The notes under the pieces: model-generated
Databases searched by the model: none
The model's input: only the letters and a program-made list of their open reading frames with translations
What the model was told of the DNA's origin: nothing
Shown here: in pieces, positions 1 through 8,235 of the stretch
Layout of the letters: each line of letters begins with the position of its first letter
How positions within the stretch are numbered: the first letter of the stretch is position 1
Assembly (NCBI GenBank): GCA_017936925.1
Contig: JAGBEP010000001.1
Location: forward strand, 1-32,284
Direction: 5' to 3'
Source of the DNA: Clostridia bacterium
Lineage (GTDB): Bacteria > Bacillota > Clostridia > TANB77 > CAG-508
Length of the DNA stretch: 32,284 nucleotides
Program-made: the position numbers and the translations under genes

Positions 1-1
1 A

Positions 2-553
2 GATAAACAGATAACAAGTATAATAGTAAATGGAGAAGAAAAGCCAGTAAGTGGAAATCTAGGAAAAGTAGAAGTAAATAAAACATTATTATCAACAACA
101 AATATTCAAGTTGTATATAAAATAATAGTAACAAATAATAGTGAATTAAATGGAAATGCCACTATAGTAGAAAATATTCCAGAAGGAATGATAATGAAAG
201 CAGAGAAAAATATAGAGTGGAAAGTGGAGGAAAACACAGCGAAATTAGATACAGAAATATTATCACCTGGAGAAAGTAAAGAATATAAAGTAGTGTTAGA
301 CTGGACAAATAATTCTACAAATGTAGGAACGAAAGAAAATATAGTTTCTATAGAAACAACAGAAAATGAAGCTGGATATGAGGAGAAAACTATAAATGAT
401 AACGAGTCCAAGGCAGATTTAATAATTTCGATAGGGACAGGAATTGGCGTAAAGACATCTGCGATATCTGGTGGAATAATATTAATAGTATTATCATCAA
501 TTTTAGTAGTTATGATAGATAAAAAAAGAAAAAATAAAAGCAAACAAAATTGA
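2..553 (+). CDS. C-terminal part of a membrane-anchored surface protein (5' end outside window)
   Basis: The reading frame is open from base 2 to the TGA at 551-553, so this is the 3' end of a longer gene; the ATG at 188 is internal. The visible 183 residues hold a beta-rich extracellular repeat of the DUF11 kind (a conserved 'YKIIVTNNSE' strand, then 'LSPGESKEYKVVL'), one hydrophobic segment near the end and a short Lys/Arg-rich tail. The same order, with matching 'ITVKNQG' and 'LAPGETRELKLIL' segments, closes the 1660-residue protein at 19936-24918, so the two are probably paralogues. No LPXTG motif is seen, so anchoring is probably by the membrane segment, not a sortase. An adhesin or structural surface role is inferred. 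Confidence 0.8.
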   Translation, partial: DKQITSIIVNGEEKPVSGNLGKVEVNKTLLSTTNIQVVYKIIVTNNSELNGNATIVENIPEGMIMKAEKNIEWKVEENTAKLDTEILSPGESKEYKVVLDWTNNSTNVGTKENIVSIETTENEAGYEEKTINDNESKADLIISIGTGIGVKTSAISGGIILIVLSSILVVMIDKKRKNKSKQN

Positions 554-560
554 TATAAGT

Positions 561-602
561 AAAAAATAGAGCAATACATATATTATGTGGCTCTATTTTT
601 TT
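561..602 (+). terminator. Rho-independent terminator
   Basis: A 12-base left arm at 561-572 (AAAAAATAGAGC) pairs with GCTCTATTTTTT from 590, and the right arm runs into the T tract. It lies 8 bases after the stop of the first surface gene and ends that transcript. Confidence 0.85.
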
Positions 603-663
603 ATGCAAATTTCGAAGAAAAGGTGAAACAGTTGTGTAAAAACTAAAAATTTTATAAGATATG

Positions 664-692
664 TTCAAAAAAATTTTTCTTTATGATATAAT
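664..692 (+). promoter_or_regulatory. SigA-type promoter with extended -10
   Basis: TTCAAA at 664-669, a 17-base spacer, and TATAAT at 687-692 preceded by TG at 684-685. It sits between the terminator at 561-602 and the ribosome binding site of the gene starting at 730. Confidence 0.6.
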
Positions 693-729
693 TTAAATTG
701 CAAAAAAGACAGGAAAGGAATGAAAATAT

Positions 730-1809
730 TTGAATCAGATATTAGACCATAGTGGACCAAAGAAGCCAAAAGAAAAGAAAAATCCAGAAGATACAATGAA
801 AATCATAAAGGTTTATGCGATTCTTATAATTGTTTTTGCTTTTTGTTTTATTGGAAAAGGTGCTTATTCTTTGGTGGAAAATAAAAAAGTATATGGGCAA
901 GAAGTTAATGATGACAAAATGGATGGACCATTAATAGAATTAAATGCAAATCAGGATTTGCTTTCAATAAATATTTCATATACGAGTGCTATTGAAAATG
1001 TTACATATCAATGGTATAGAGGTAATGTTTCAGCTGAAGAAATTAGTGAATATGAAGCAACTAGAGAAACTAATTCGTCTTCGTCTGATAACGAGGCTGA
1101 TGATGAGTTAGTTGAAGAAGATGAATCTTCTATTAAAGCACTTGGAAAATTGAAAGAAGAAAAAGGTATTGGTGAAAATACTATTAGAATTGAAAATATA
1201 GGAATTCCTAGAGGAGAAACTACAATATGGGTGAGAGTTAAAACTGCCGATAATATTATTTCTGAGTATATCCAACCATATTATACTGATGTTGGTGTTG
1301 ATCGAATAGAACCAGAGATTAATGTTGTTATACACGGAAACAAGAAAATGATTATTACAGCAACAGATGAAACTGAAATTTCTAAATTAATATATACAGT
1401 AAATGGTGAACAAGAAATTGAGATTTCTGAAAGAACTGATAAAAAAACTATAAGAGAAGAAATTGAATTTGTAGAAGGAAGAAATATGATAAAGATTTCA
1501 GCTGTGGATAAAGCAAATAATACTGGTACAAGGGAGATTGATGCATATTCAGGAAAGCCAACTATAGAATTTTATGCTGAACCTGATTTTAGTAAAATTT
1601 ATGTTAAAGCTGCTTATCCGGGAGGAATAGCAAAAATAGAGTATGAATTTAATGGTGAGAAACATGAAGAGAAATTTGAAAATATGCCTGATGAATATGA
1701 GATTGAATTAGATTCTATTGAAGGACACAATGTAGTATATGTTAAAGTTTATACAGCAGAGGAAGATGTATTTACAGAAGATACAGGAGAATGTGATTAT
1801 AACCCATAG
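730..1809 (+). CDS. Membrane-anchored protein with two extracellular Ig-like repeats
   Basis: This 359-residue protein has a Lys-rich cytoplasmic N-terminus, one membrane segment at about residues 25-46 and a long extracellular part, giving N-in topology. Residues about 112-134 are an acidic Ser-rich linker. Residues about 194-275 and 277-355 look like two copies of one beta-sandwich repeat: each has an 'I-Y-x-x-NGE' strand and a 'EG-x-N' strand, as in bacterial Ig-like domains. The TTG start is chosen because AGGAAAGGA lies 10 bases before it; the ATG at 720 is in another frame and stops quickly. Function is unknown. It stands alone between terminators at 561-602 and 1818-1844, so it is probably monocistronic. 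A surface or wall-associated role is inferred. Confidence 0.8.
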   Translation: MNQILDHSGPKKPKEKKNPEDTMKIIKVYAILIIVFAFCFIGKGAYSLVENKKVYGQEVNDDKMDGPLIELNANQDLLSINISYTSAIENVTYQWYRGNVSAEEISEYEATRETNSSSSDNEADDELVEEDESSIKALGKLKEEKGIGENTIRIENIGIPRGETTIWVRVKTADNIISEYIQPYYTDVGVDRIEPEINVVIHGNKKMIITATDETEISKLIYTVNGEQEIEISERTDKKTIREEIEFVEGRNMIKISAVDKANNTGTREIDAYSGKPTIEFYAEPDFSKIYVKAAYPGGIAKIEYEFNGEKHEEKFENMPDEYEIELDSIEGHNVVYVKVYTAEEDVFTEDTGECDYNP

Positions 1810-1817
1810 AATATGAT

Positions 1818-1844
1818 AAAGGCGGATTGTTTATTCCGCTTTTA
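1818..1844 (+). terminator. Probable Rho-independent terminator
   Basis: AAAGGCGGA at 1818-1826 pairs with TCCGCTTTT from 1835, with one G:U pair, and a T-rich tail follows. It lies 8 bases after the stop of the Ig-like protein gene. It is weaker than the other terminators in the window. Confidence 0.6.
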
Positions 1845-1895
1845 TTGTTTAAAAAATAGTTTTATATTAAATAATGGAAAGATTGAGGATATAAT

Positions 1896-2708
1896 GTGAA
1901 GAGTGAACTTTTATTAATAATAGTGTACTTTTTTATATATGCTTTTATAGGATGGGTTTTAGAATCTACTTATAAATCTATTTTACAAAAGAAGGTTGTT
2001 AATAGTGGGTTTTTATTAGGACCTTTTTGCCCTATATATGGTTTTGGAGCATTAATAATGTATTTATCTTTGAAAGACTTGACGGATAATATTTTTATTT
2101 TATTCTTTTTTGGACTTATTGTTCTTTCAATCTTTGAATACGTTGTGGGTTTGTTTTTAGAAATTGTATTTAAAACAAAATATTGGGATTATTCTAAAAA
2201 TAAATTTAATATTCATGGAAGGGTTTGCTTAAAAAATTCATTGTATTGGGGAGTTTTAGGGGTTATTTTTATGAAAGTAATTCATCCTGGAGTAGAAAAA
2301 TTAGTAAACTTAGTTCCTCAAATATATTTGATAGTTGGTTTATGCGTTTTAATGACTGTTATAACAATTGATACTGTTGGAACAATTATTAAACTTGTTA
2401 AAATTAATAGCAAACTTAAGAATTGGACTAAAATTACTGAAAATATTAGAAAACAAATTGAAGCTATTAATGTTAAGAGTGCAATTAGATTTGAAAATAT
2501 TAATAAATTAAAGTTTGAACACAATTATAGACTTATGAAAAGAATTGTTGAAACTAAAGATAGAAATCAATTGCTTGGAGATTTAAAGAGAGAACAACGT
2601 CAATTACAAGAAAAATTGGAAAGAAGAATTGCAAGATTGCGTAAGGCGTTTCCTACTATGCAATCTGATAGACTTGGTAAATTTTTAAATAATATGAAAA
2701 AATCTTGA
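1896..2708 (+). CDS. CmpB-family (PF06541-like) integral membrane protein
   Basis: This 270-residue protein has about five hydrophobic segments in its first 165 residues and a basic, helical, cytoplasmic C-terminal third (about 170-270). The 'FIGWVLES' start, the 'GFLLGPFCPIYGFGA' loop and 'YWDYS' match my memory of the family annotated 'putative ABC transporter permease, CmpB'. That name is historical, no ATPase partner is encoded nearby, and the true role is unknown. The GTG start at 1896 is used because GAGG lies about 8 bases before it and the overlapping ATG at 1894 stops at once. The long charged tail is probably coiled-coil. The next gene starts 55 bases on and has its own possible promoter. 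Confidence 0.75.
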   Translation: MKSELLLIIVYFFIYAFIGWVLESTYKSILQKKVVNSGFLLGPFCPIYGFGALIMYLSLKDLTDNIFILFFFGLIVLSIFEYVVGLFLEIVFKTKYWDYSKNKFNIHGRVCLKNSLYWGVLGVIFMKVIHPGVEKLVNLVPQIYLIVGLCVLMTVITIDTVGTIIKLVKINSKLKNWTKITENIRKQIEAINVKSAIRFENINKLKFEHNYRLMKRIVETKDRNQLLGDLKREQRQLQEKLERRIARLRKAFPTMQSDRLGKFLNNMKKS

Positions 2709-2733
2709 AATTAAACTTGATTTGGGTTATATA
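2705..2733 (+). promoter_or_regulatory. Possible SigA promoter for the GGDEF gene
   Basis: TTGAAA at 2705-2710, 17 bases, TATATA at 2728-2733. It overlaps the stop codon of the preceding gene, so read-through from that gene is also possible. Confidence 0.4.
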
Positions 2734-2763
2734 TAATATGAGAAGATAACAAAGGAGAAAATT

Positions 2764-3690
2764 ATGATACAAGATATCTATATAATTGATAATACTAATA
2801 GTGTTTTAAATGTATTGAACCAAATTTTTAAGAATGATGTAGATTATCAATTTAGTTCTGTAAAAACAGAAGAACTAGATGTTGCTTTAAAAAACATACC
2901 AGACATGATTATAATAGACGAAGATACAATTAATATAGATATTATCGAATTATGTAAAAGTATTAGAGCTAATGAAGATAATAGTATAACTCCAATTGTT
3001 GTTATTTCTTCTGATTGGGATAAGGAACATAGAATAAAAATATTAGAACAATCTGTTGAATATTTTATTGTTAAGCCGGTTGATAGAGAATATTTATATT
3101 TTACTATTAAAAATATTCTTAGACTATTGCAAAGTAATAGAACGATAAGTGCTCTTACTGGACTTCCCGGAAATATTCAAATTCAGGCTGAAATGAAAAA
3201 GAGGCTTTTAAATAAAGAACGTTTTGCAATGTTTTATTTTGATTTAGATAACTTTAAAGCATATAATGATATATATGGTTTTTCTAACGGTGATGAGATT
3301 ATTAAGTTTACAGCTAGAACAATAGTGGATAATATTCATAATATAGGAGTAGAAAATAGTTTTATTGGTCATATAGGTGGAGATGATTTTATTGCTATAT
3401 TGAACGAGACTGATTATGAAATGATTTGTAAAAATATTATTTCTGATTTTGATACTTATGTTTTAGGATATTATAATGATGACGATGTACAGAAAGGATA
3501 TATTGAAGTTGCTAATAGAAGGGGAATTATTGAACAGTTTCCTCTTACATCTATTTCAATAGGTGTTGTTGAAGTTACTCCTGGTAGATTTAAGAATACT
3601 TTGGAAATTGGTGAGGTTGGAGCTCAAGTTAAGCATCAAGCTAAATCAGTTATGGGAAGTACATATGTTATAAATAGAAGAAAAAAGTAG
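2764..3690 (+). CDS. Response regulator receiver-GGDEF protein, probable diguanylate cyclase
   Basis: In this 308-residue protein, residues 1-120 form a receiver-like domain with a likely phospho-acceptor Asp52 in 'MIIIDED' and the conserved Lys104 in 'IVKPV'. The usual N-terminal acidic pair is reduced to Asp9-Asn10. A short linker leads to a GGDEF domain (about 128-305) with 'LTGLPGN', the metal-site 'FDLDNFKAYND' and an active-type signature GGDDF at 205-209. The RxxD inhibitory site expected just before the signature is missing (the sequence there is 'SFIGHI'). The protein therefore probably makes cyclic di-GMP from two GTP without product inhibition at the usual site. No histidine kinase or effector gene is nearby. 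AAAGGAG precedes the ATG. Confidence 0.85.
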   Translation: MIQDIYIIDNTNSVLNVLNQIFKNDVDYQFSSVKTEELDVALKNIPDMIIIDEDTINIDIIELCKSIRANEDNSITPIVVISSDWDKEHRIKILEQSVEYFIVKPVDREYLYFTIKNILRLLQSNRTISALTGLPGNIQIQAEMKKRLLNKERFAMFYFDLDNFKAYNDIYGFSNGDEIIKFTARTIVDNIHNIGVENSFIGHIGGDDFIAILNETDYEMICKNIISDFDTYVLGYYNDDDVQKGYIEVANRRGIIEQFPLTSISIGVVEVTPGRFKNTLEIGEVGAQVKHQAKSVMGSTYVINRRKK

Positions 3691-3762
3691 ACTTTTAAAA
3701 TTTATGATTAAACATGGTAAAATCTGAAAAGTCAAATGATAAAAAAGGTAGAAAAAAAGAGA

Positions 3763-3796
3763 AAAAAAGAGGTTTGAAGAGTAAAACCTCTTTTTT
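3763..3796 (+). terminator. Rho-independent terminator
   Basis: A-rich arm AAAAAAGAGGTTT pairs with AAACCTCTTTTTT around a short loop and ends in T residues. It closes the GGDEF transcript. Confidence 0.8.
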
Positions 3797-3862
3797 GTTT
3801 GGATTAAACTTTACCAAAAATGTATAAAAGAGGATAAAAAGGGATATGATAAAATATGAACA

Positions 3863-3891
3863 TTGCTAAAAAGCTTACGGAATGGTATAAT
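3863..3891 (+). promoter_or_regulatory. SigA promoter with extended -10 for the first M23 gene
   Basis: TTGCTA at 3863-3868, 17 bases, TATAAT at 3886-3891 with TG at 3883-3884. The predicted start of transcription near 3898 lies about 23 bases before the AAAGGAG site at 3921-3927. Confidence 0.7.
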
Positions 3892-3995
3892 TGATAGTGC
3901 GTGACGAAAAAAACAACTTAAAAGGAGAGTGAATATTTATAGTAAGTAAGTGTATAAAATATTATGCGAAAAGACTAATAAAATTTTCTAGTATT

Positions 3996-5015
3996 GTGGC
4001 AGTAGGTCTTTTTATAATAGCATCATTCATTTACATTAAATATAAACCATTATATAAGGTTACGTTAGATGGTAAAGTAATTGGATATGTTGAAGATAAA
4101 GATAAAATGCAGGAAAAAATTGATAAATTTGCGAACAATTTAGAGGGAAATATCACTTCAATAAAAATCGAATCAATGCCAATATATGAGCTCGAACTTG
4201 TAAGTAATGTTAAAGAGGCTGAAACTAAAGAACAAGAGTTATTAGCTATAATTGAAGAAAATGCTGAAATTAAGTGTAAGACTTATGCAATTAAATTAGA
4301 TGGTAATGAAAAAGCTTGTGTTAGTTCTATGGAAGAAGCAGAAGCTGTAGTTACTGAGATAAAAGCTGACGTTACTGAAGGTGTCGAATTAAATTTAGAA
4401 ATTGAAGAACAAATAAAAGATAAAAAGGATGTTGATTCACAAGAGACAACTGTAGATGTGGCTAAATTAGAAATAAACAAGGATGTTGAAGTAAAAGTTC
4501 AAGAATATGAAGCTGAACAGGAAGAAATAAGACAAGAGGAAGAAGCTAAAAAGGCTAGGGAAGAAGCTGTTAGAATAGCTAGTGTTTCTTCAAGAAGCGG
4601 TTCTAGTGTTTATTCTTCAGCAGGTGCTTCTATATCTGCATCTGGTGTAGGATTTATAAGACCAGTTACAGGTGGTACTATTACATCACCTTTTGGATAT
4701 AGATCTTCTGGATTCCATAAGGGATTGGATATAGCACTTTCTACTGGTTCACCAATATATGCTTCTGCTGCGGGTACTGTTACTTTCTCGGGATGGAATA
4801 GTACGGGATATGGTTACTTGGTAATAATCGACCATGGAAATGGTTTCCAAACATATTATGCACATTGTAGTGCTTTATATGTAACAGCTGGACAATATGT
4901 TTCTCAAGGACAAAATATTTCAGCGGTTGGTAGTACGGGTAACTCTACTGGACCTCACGTCCATTTCCAAATTATGTATAATGGAACGCCACAAAATCCG
5001 CAGAACTATATTTAA
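3996..5015 (+). CDS. M23-family (LytM-like) peptidoglycan endopeptidase, membrane-anchored
   Basis: Numbered from the GTG at 3996 (339 residues), there is a membrane segment at 2-16, an extracellular region with a 'VTLDGKVIGY' element, a charged coiled-coil at about 165-195, a Ser-rich linker, and an M23 domain at 219-339. Zinc ligands His241 and Asp245 ('HKGLDI') and His323 of 'HVHF' are present, as are catalytic-type His290 ('YYAH') and His321, so the enzyme should be active on peptide cross-bridges. The real start is probably upstream: the frame is open from 3933, the added residues supply the positive charges expected before the membrane segment, and AAAGGAG lies at 3921-3927. However, no ATG, GTG or TTG occurs there in frame. 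A paralogue lies at 11384-12391. Confidence 0.9.
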   Translation: MAVGLFIIASFIYIKYKPLYKVTLDGKVIGYVEDKDKMQEKIDKFANNLEGNITSIKIESMPIYELELVSNVKEAETKEQELLAIIEENAEIKCKTYAIKLDGNEKACVSSMEEAEAVVTEIKADVTEGVELNLEIEEQIKDKKDVDSQETTVDVAKLEINKDVEVKVQEYEAEQEEIRQEEEAKKAREEAVRIASVSSRSGSSVYSSAGASISASGVGFIRPVTGGTITSPFGYRSSGFHKGLDIALSTGSPIYASAAGTVTFSGWNSTGYGYLVIIDHGNGFQTYYAHCSALYVTAGQYVSQGQNISAVGSTGNSTGPHVHFQIMYNGTPQNPQNYI

Positions 5016-5030
5016 TGAAAATATTGAATA

Positions 5031-5067
5031 AGAAATAGGTACTAATTTGATTAGTACCTATTTTTTT
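5031..5067 (+). terminator. Strong Rho-independent terminator
   Basis: AAATAGGTACTAA at 5033-5045 pairs perfectly with TTAGTACCTATTT at 5051-5063 around a 5-base loop, followed by T residues. It ends the M23 transcript. Confidence 0.95.
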
Positions 5068-5147
5068 ATATGAAAATTTATATTTTATGATGTTTACTAA
5101 TAACTGAAAACACAAATTTGGATTGCGTATAAATTTCAATAAAATTA

Positions 5148-5176
5148 TTGTAATAAGGATTTTTCAGTGATATACT
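5148..5176 (+). promoter_or_regulatory. SigA promoter with extended -10 for the rpiB-tagO unit
   Basis: TTGTAA at 5148-5153, 17 bases, TATACT at 5171-5176 preceded by TG at 5168-5169. The start codon of rpiB is about 30 bases downstream. Confidence 0.6.
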
Positions 5177-5206
5177 AACAATATATTATTTTATAAGGAG
5201 TAATAG

Positions 5207-5650
5207 ATGATTTTTTTAGGGTCAGATCATAGAGGTTTTGAATTAAAAGAAAAGATAAAAGAATATTTTGATAGAGAAAAGATTGAATATTTTGATTGTG
5301 GTACAAGCTCTAGAGAAATAGCACATTATCCTATTATAGCTAAAGAAGTATGTTTAAGAATGGATAAGAAAAAGGATAGAGCGATTTTAATTTGTGGTTC
5401 TGGAGTAGGAATGTCTATGGCGGCTAATAAATTTAAAGGGATTAGAGCAGGAACATGTTTTAATGAATTGGCTGCTAAAGACGGTAAAGAGCATTCAGAC
5501 TTAAATGTTTTGGTGCTTCCTGGTGAATTTGTTACTGTTGAGAAGGCTATTGGTATTATTAAAGTTTGGAGAGAATCAGAGTTTTTAAATGGAAGATATT
5601 TAGATAGATTACAAATGATAGAAGATATAGAAAATGAAAATATGAAATAA
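5207..5650 (+). CDS. rpiB: Ribose 5-phosphate isomerase B / LacAB-family sugar-phosphate isomerase
   Basis: At 147 residues it has the usual length of the RpiB family, which interconverts ribose 5-phosphate and ribulose 5-phosphate in the pentose phosphate pathway in the cytosol. The N-terminal phosphate-binding '[10 protein letters not shown]' is present (Asp7, His8), as are the '[14 protein letters not shown]' loop with the likely catalytic base Cys63, and a '[13 protein letters not shown]' segment carrying His96. The last matches the family's usual 'HNDANVL' except for Ser and Leu changes. Relatives act on galactose 6-phosphate or allose 6-phosphate, so the substrate is not certain. AAGGAG precedes the ATG. 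Its end is 10 bases from tagO, so the two are probably cotranscribed. Confidence 0.9.
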   Translation: MIFLGSDHRGFELKEKIKEYFDREKIEYFDCGTSSREIAHYPIIAKEVCLRMDKKKDRAILICGSGVGMSMAANKFKGIRAGTCFNELAAKDGKEHSDLNVLVLPGEFVTVEKAIGIIKVWRESEFLNGRYLDRLQMIEDIENENMK

Positions 5651-5660
5651 GGAGTTTACT

Positions 5661-6761
5661 ATGTGGGGAGATATTATTATTGCTTTTTTGCTTGCTTTTA
5701 TTACAGCTTTTATGATTACACCAAAAACTATTAAGCTTGCTAAAAAGTTAGGAGCAGTTGATAGTCCAAAAGATGAAAGAAGAGTTAATAAAGTAGTAAT
5801 GCCTAGACTAGGTGGAGTGGCAGTCGTTTTAGGATTTTTAGTAGCTATTGTTTATTTGATAATAAGTTTAACTCTTGAGAATCAGTTAAATTTATCTGAT
5901 GGCAATTATCATTTTAAAATGATTGGATTTTTTGTTGGAATGATGATTATAGTAGTAACATGTTTTGTAGATGATGTTAAAGGACTAGGTGCTATTACTA
6001 AATTAATTGCTCAAATTCTTGCAGCATGCGTTGTTGTTGTTTCAGGAATTAGAATAAATATATTAAATATTGAGTTTTTTAAACAATTTAGTGATTCGGT
6101 TAATTTTTTAAATACACTTTCAACGATTATAACGATTGGCTGGATTGTTGGATTAACAAATGCAATTAATTTGATTGATGGACTTGATGGTTTATCATCT
6201 GGAATTTCAATTATTTCTTGTGTTTCTTTATTAGTTGTATTTATTTTAAGTGGTTCACCTGCAATATCAATTCTTATAATAACTGCATTAATAGGTGCTT
6301 TAGTTGGATTTTTACCTTATAACATAAATCCTGCTAAAACTTTTATTGGAGATACAGGTTCTAATTTTTTAGGTTACACTTTAGGTGTTGTTTCAATAAT
6401 TGGTGTGGCTAAAACATATACAGCATTAGTGGTAGTATTACCAATAATTATTTTAGGATTACCTATTTTTGATACAGTTTTTGCTATTATTAGAAGAATT
6501 GTGAAAAGTAAATCTTTAAAGGGAATAATGAAACCAGATGCAGGACATTTACATCATAAGTTATTAAGACATGGATTTACACAAAAGGAATCTGTTCTTA
6601 TCTTATATTGTATTAGTGCTTCATTAGGTATGTTTGCAATTATTTTATTGGAAAGTGGTATTTGGAAGGCTTTATCATTTTTATTAATTGTGATTGCTGT
6701 TTTTGCTTTAGGATATAAAGAAGTTTTTGGAGAATTGAAAGAGGATACTAAAGAAAAATAA
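5661..6761 (+). CDS. tagO: Undecaprenyl-phosphate N-acetylglucosaminyl 1-phosphate transferase (TagO/WecA type)
   Basis: This 366-residue polytopic protein (about 10-11 membrane segments) belongs to the MraY/WecA/TagO superfamily. It transfers a sugar 1-phosphate from a UDP-sugar to undecaprenyl phosphate on the inner membrane face, the first step of wall teichoic acid or other wall glycopolymers. Motifs seen are the Mg-binding 'DDVKG' (Asp104-Asp105), '[12 protein letters not shown]' (167-178), 'GDTGS' (230-234) and the cytoplasmic His motif '[15 protein letters not shown]' (His296, 298, 299). The last is typical of the GlcNAc-type branch, not of MraY. AAGGAG lies before the ATG. The gene follows rpiB and precedes a pilin-like surface protein, with no terminator between them. 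Sugar choice is inferred from the family. Confidence 0.92.
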   Translation: MWGDIIIAFLLAFITAFMITPKTIKLAKKLGAVDSPKDERRVNKVVMPRLGGVAVVLGFLVAIVYLIISLTLENQLNLSDGNYHFKMIGFFVGMMIIVVTCFVDDVKGLGAITKLIAQILAACVVVVSGIRINILNIEFFKQFSDSVNFLNTLSTIITIGWIVGLTNAINLIDGLDGLSSGISIISCVSLLVVFILSGSPAISILIITALIGALVGFLPYNINPAKTFIGDTGSNFLGYTLGVVSIIGVAKTYTALVVVLPIIILGLPIFDTVFAIIRRIVKSKSLKGIMKPDAGHLHHKLLRHGFTQKESVLILYCISASLGMFAIILLESGIWKALSFLLIVIAVFALGYKEVFGELKEDTKEK

Positions 6762-6776
6762 ATATATTAGGAGAAA

Positions 6777-8129
6777 ATGTTTATGAAAAAAAGATTTTCA
6801 AATGAAAAGGGAGTAACTATGTTAACGGTTACGCTTACGGTTGTTGTATTGATAGTTATACTGTCGGTAGTTACTTTTTATGTGAGTAATTCTATTCATA
6901 TGGAACAATTTCAAAATATGAGAGCAGATATTAGAGAAATTGAATCCAAGGCTTTAACATATTATGTTGAGAAGGGTGTTTTACCAGTATATTCTGGAGA
7001 TGCTGATAGTAAAAAAACAAAAAATGATATGGGAGAAGGTTTTGAACCGCTTAATCCTAATGATGGGGATGAGTATGCTAAAGTTAATTTGAATTTACTA
7101 GGCATTGTTCCTGCTTATGATACAGAATACTATATTAATACAGAATCTTTTACGGTGTATGTAAAAGATGCAATTAGTATAAATTCTATGAAATATTTTA
7201 GACCTGTTGAGAAATTTGATAAGATTGCTTTAAATGGTTCTTTCATTCCTGAATGGGAAAAAGAGTGTTATGATTCTATAGATGTTATTTCTAAAATGTT
7301 TAAATATGATTCTGATGGATTTATAACTGGTATAGATACAAATTATTGTAGTAATAATAGTAATCCAGAATATTATTCTGATTCAACTAATTGGACAAAG
7401 ATGGTTATTCCGGCAGTACAGCCTTCTGGAGAGCCGGTTAAAGGAATAGCTCAAAATGCTTTTAGTAATGTTTCAATAAATAATGGTACGTTAAAAATAC
7501 CTAAAACAATTGAATTATTGCCTGATGGATGTTTAAATGGTAAGAGTATAAAATATTTGTACTGCGATGCTGGAAATATTAGTATAACAGCATTTAGCGG
7601 ATGTAGTTCGATTGAAGAGATTCACTTAGGACCAAATGTTTTAATGCCTGACGGTAGTGAGTCAGAGAATACAGGTTTGTTTCGAAATATGACAAATGTG
7701 AAAAAAGTTTGGATTGATGGCGATTCAATTGGTAAATATGCTTTTGCAGGTTGCTCTAATATGCAGATGATTGTTTTAAATAATAATTTGAAAGGAATTT
7801 CTGATTATGCTTTTTACAATTGTGTTAATAATCAAATAACAATATTAGTAGATACAGCAGCAACAAACTTAGATAGTTCATACTGGCCTGCAGGAGGATC
7901 TTATACTACTGGAACGATTAGTTTTCCGGATAAATTAGAAAAAATAGGGGCCTCTGCTTTTTATAATGACAGAGGAATGTCCGGAATTGTTGATTTTACA
8001 ACCTGTACAAGTTTAACTCAAATTAGTGCAAAGGCATTTTTTGGTACAAGCATAACTTCTGTGAAGATAAATTCAACAGTAACTTATGATAGTACATCAT
8101 TTCCAAGTACTGCAACGATTAGAAATTAA
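6777..8129 (+). CDS. Pilin-like N-terminus fused to BspA-type leucine-rich repeats
   Basis: This 450-residue protein begins with a short basic leader ending 'NEKG', then a 22-residue hydrophobic helix 'VTMLTVTLTVVVLIVIL...'. This resembles the class III/pseudopilin start common in Clostridia, although the Glu at +5 of true type IV pilins is replaced by Thr. A linker domain (about 35-200) is followed by irregular leucine-rich repeats of the BspA/LRR_5 kind, with repeating 'I-x-x-x-AFxGCSS/N-x-x-x-I-x-x-P' units ('TAFSGCSSIEEI', 'YAFAGCSNMQMI', 'YAFYNCVN'). It is probably a surface-exposed binding protein. GGAG is only 3 bases from the ATG at 6777 but 9 from the ATG at 6783, so 6783 may be the true start. 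No pilus assembly gene is in the window. Confidence 0.85.
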   Translation: MFMKKRFSNEKGVTMLTVTLTVVVLIVILSVVTFYVSNSIHMEQFQNMRADIREIESKALTYYVEKGVLPVYSGDADSKKTKNDMGEGFEPLNPNDGDEYAKVNLNLLGIVPAYDTEYYINTESFTVYVKDAISINSMKYFRPVEKFDKIALNGSFIPEWEKECYDSIDVISKMFKYDSDGFITGIDTNYCSNNSNPEYYSDSTNWTKMVIPAVQPSGEPVKGIAQNAFSNVSINNGTLKIPKTIELLPDGCLNGKSIKYLYCDAGNISITAFSGCSSIEEIHLGPNVLMPDGSESENTGLFRNMTNVKKVWIDGDSIGKYAFAGCSNMQMIVLNNNLKGISDYAFYNCVNNQITILVDTAATNLDSSYWPAGGSYTTGTISFPDKLEKIGASAFYNDRGMSGIVDFTTCTSLTQISAKAFFGTSITSVKINSTVTYDSTSFPSTATIRN

Positions 8130-8137
8130 TTAATAGT

Positions 8138-8225
8138 AAGCGAGATTTAAATTGTATGGAACTTGAAATTGTTAGACAAAAAGTTTAATAATTTAAGAAT
8201 ATTCAAATAAATCTCGCTTTTTTTG
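8138..8225 (+). terminator. Long-loop inverted repeat ending in a T tract, probable terminator
   Basis: AAGCGAGATTTA at 8138-8149 is exactly complementary to TAAATCTCGCTT at 8208-8219, which runs into TTTTTT. The loop is about 58 bases, unusually long. It lies between two convergent genes and probably ends the tagO-LRR transcript. Confidence 0.6.
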
Positions 8226-8235
8226 TTTATTAATA

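Larger units (their letters stand above)
3691..3995 (+). other. 305-base intergenic region
   Basis: It holds a purine-rich run (3741-3770), a terminator (3763-3796), a strong promoter (3863-3891) and an AAAGGAG ribosome binding site at 3921-3927. From 3933 the frame of the following M23 gene is open, so the last 60 bases are probably coding. I see no RNA gene or riboswitch. Confidence 0.6.

Noticed and set aside
106..579. 157-residue minus-strand open frame
   Set aside because: It is antisense to the first surface gene and its terminator, has no ribosome binding site, and reads as hydrophobic low-complexity sequence expected from an AT-rich complement.
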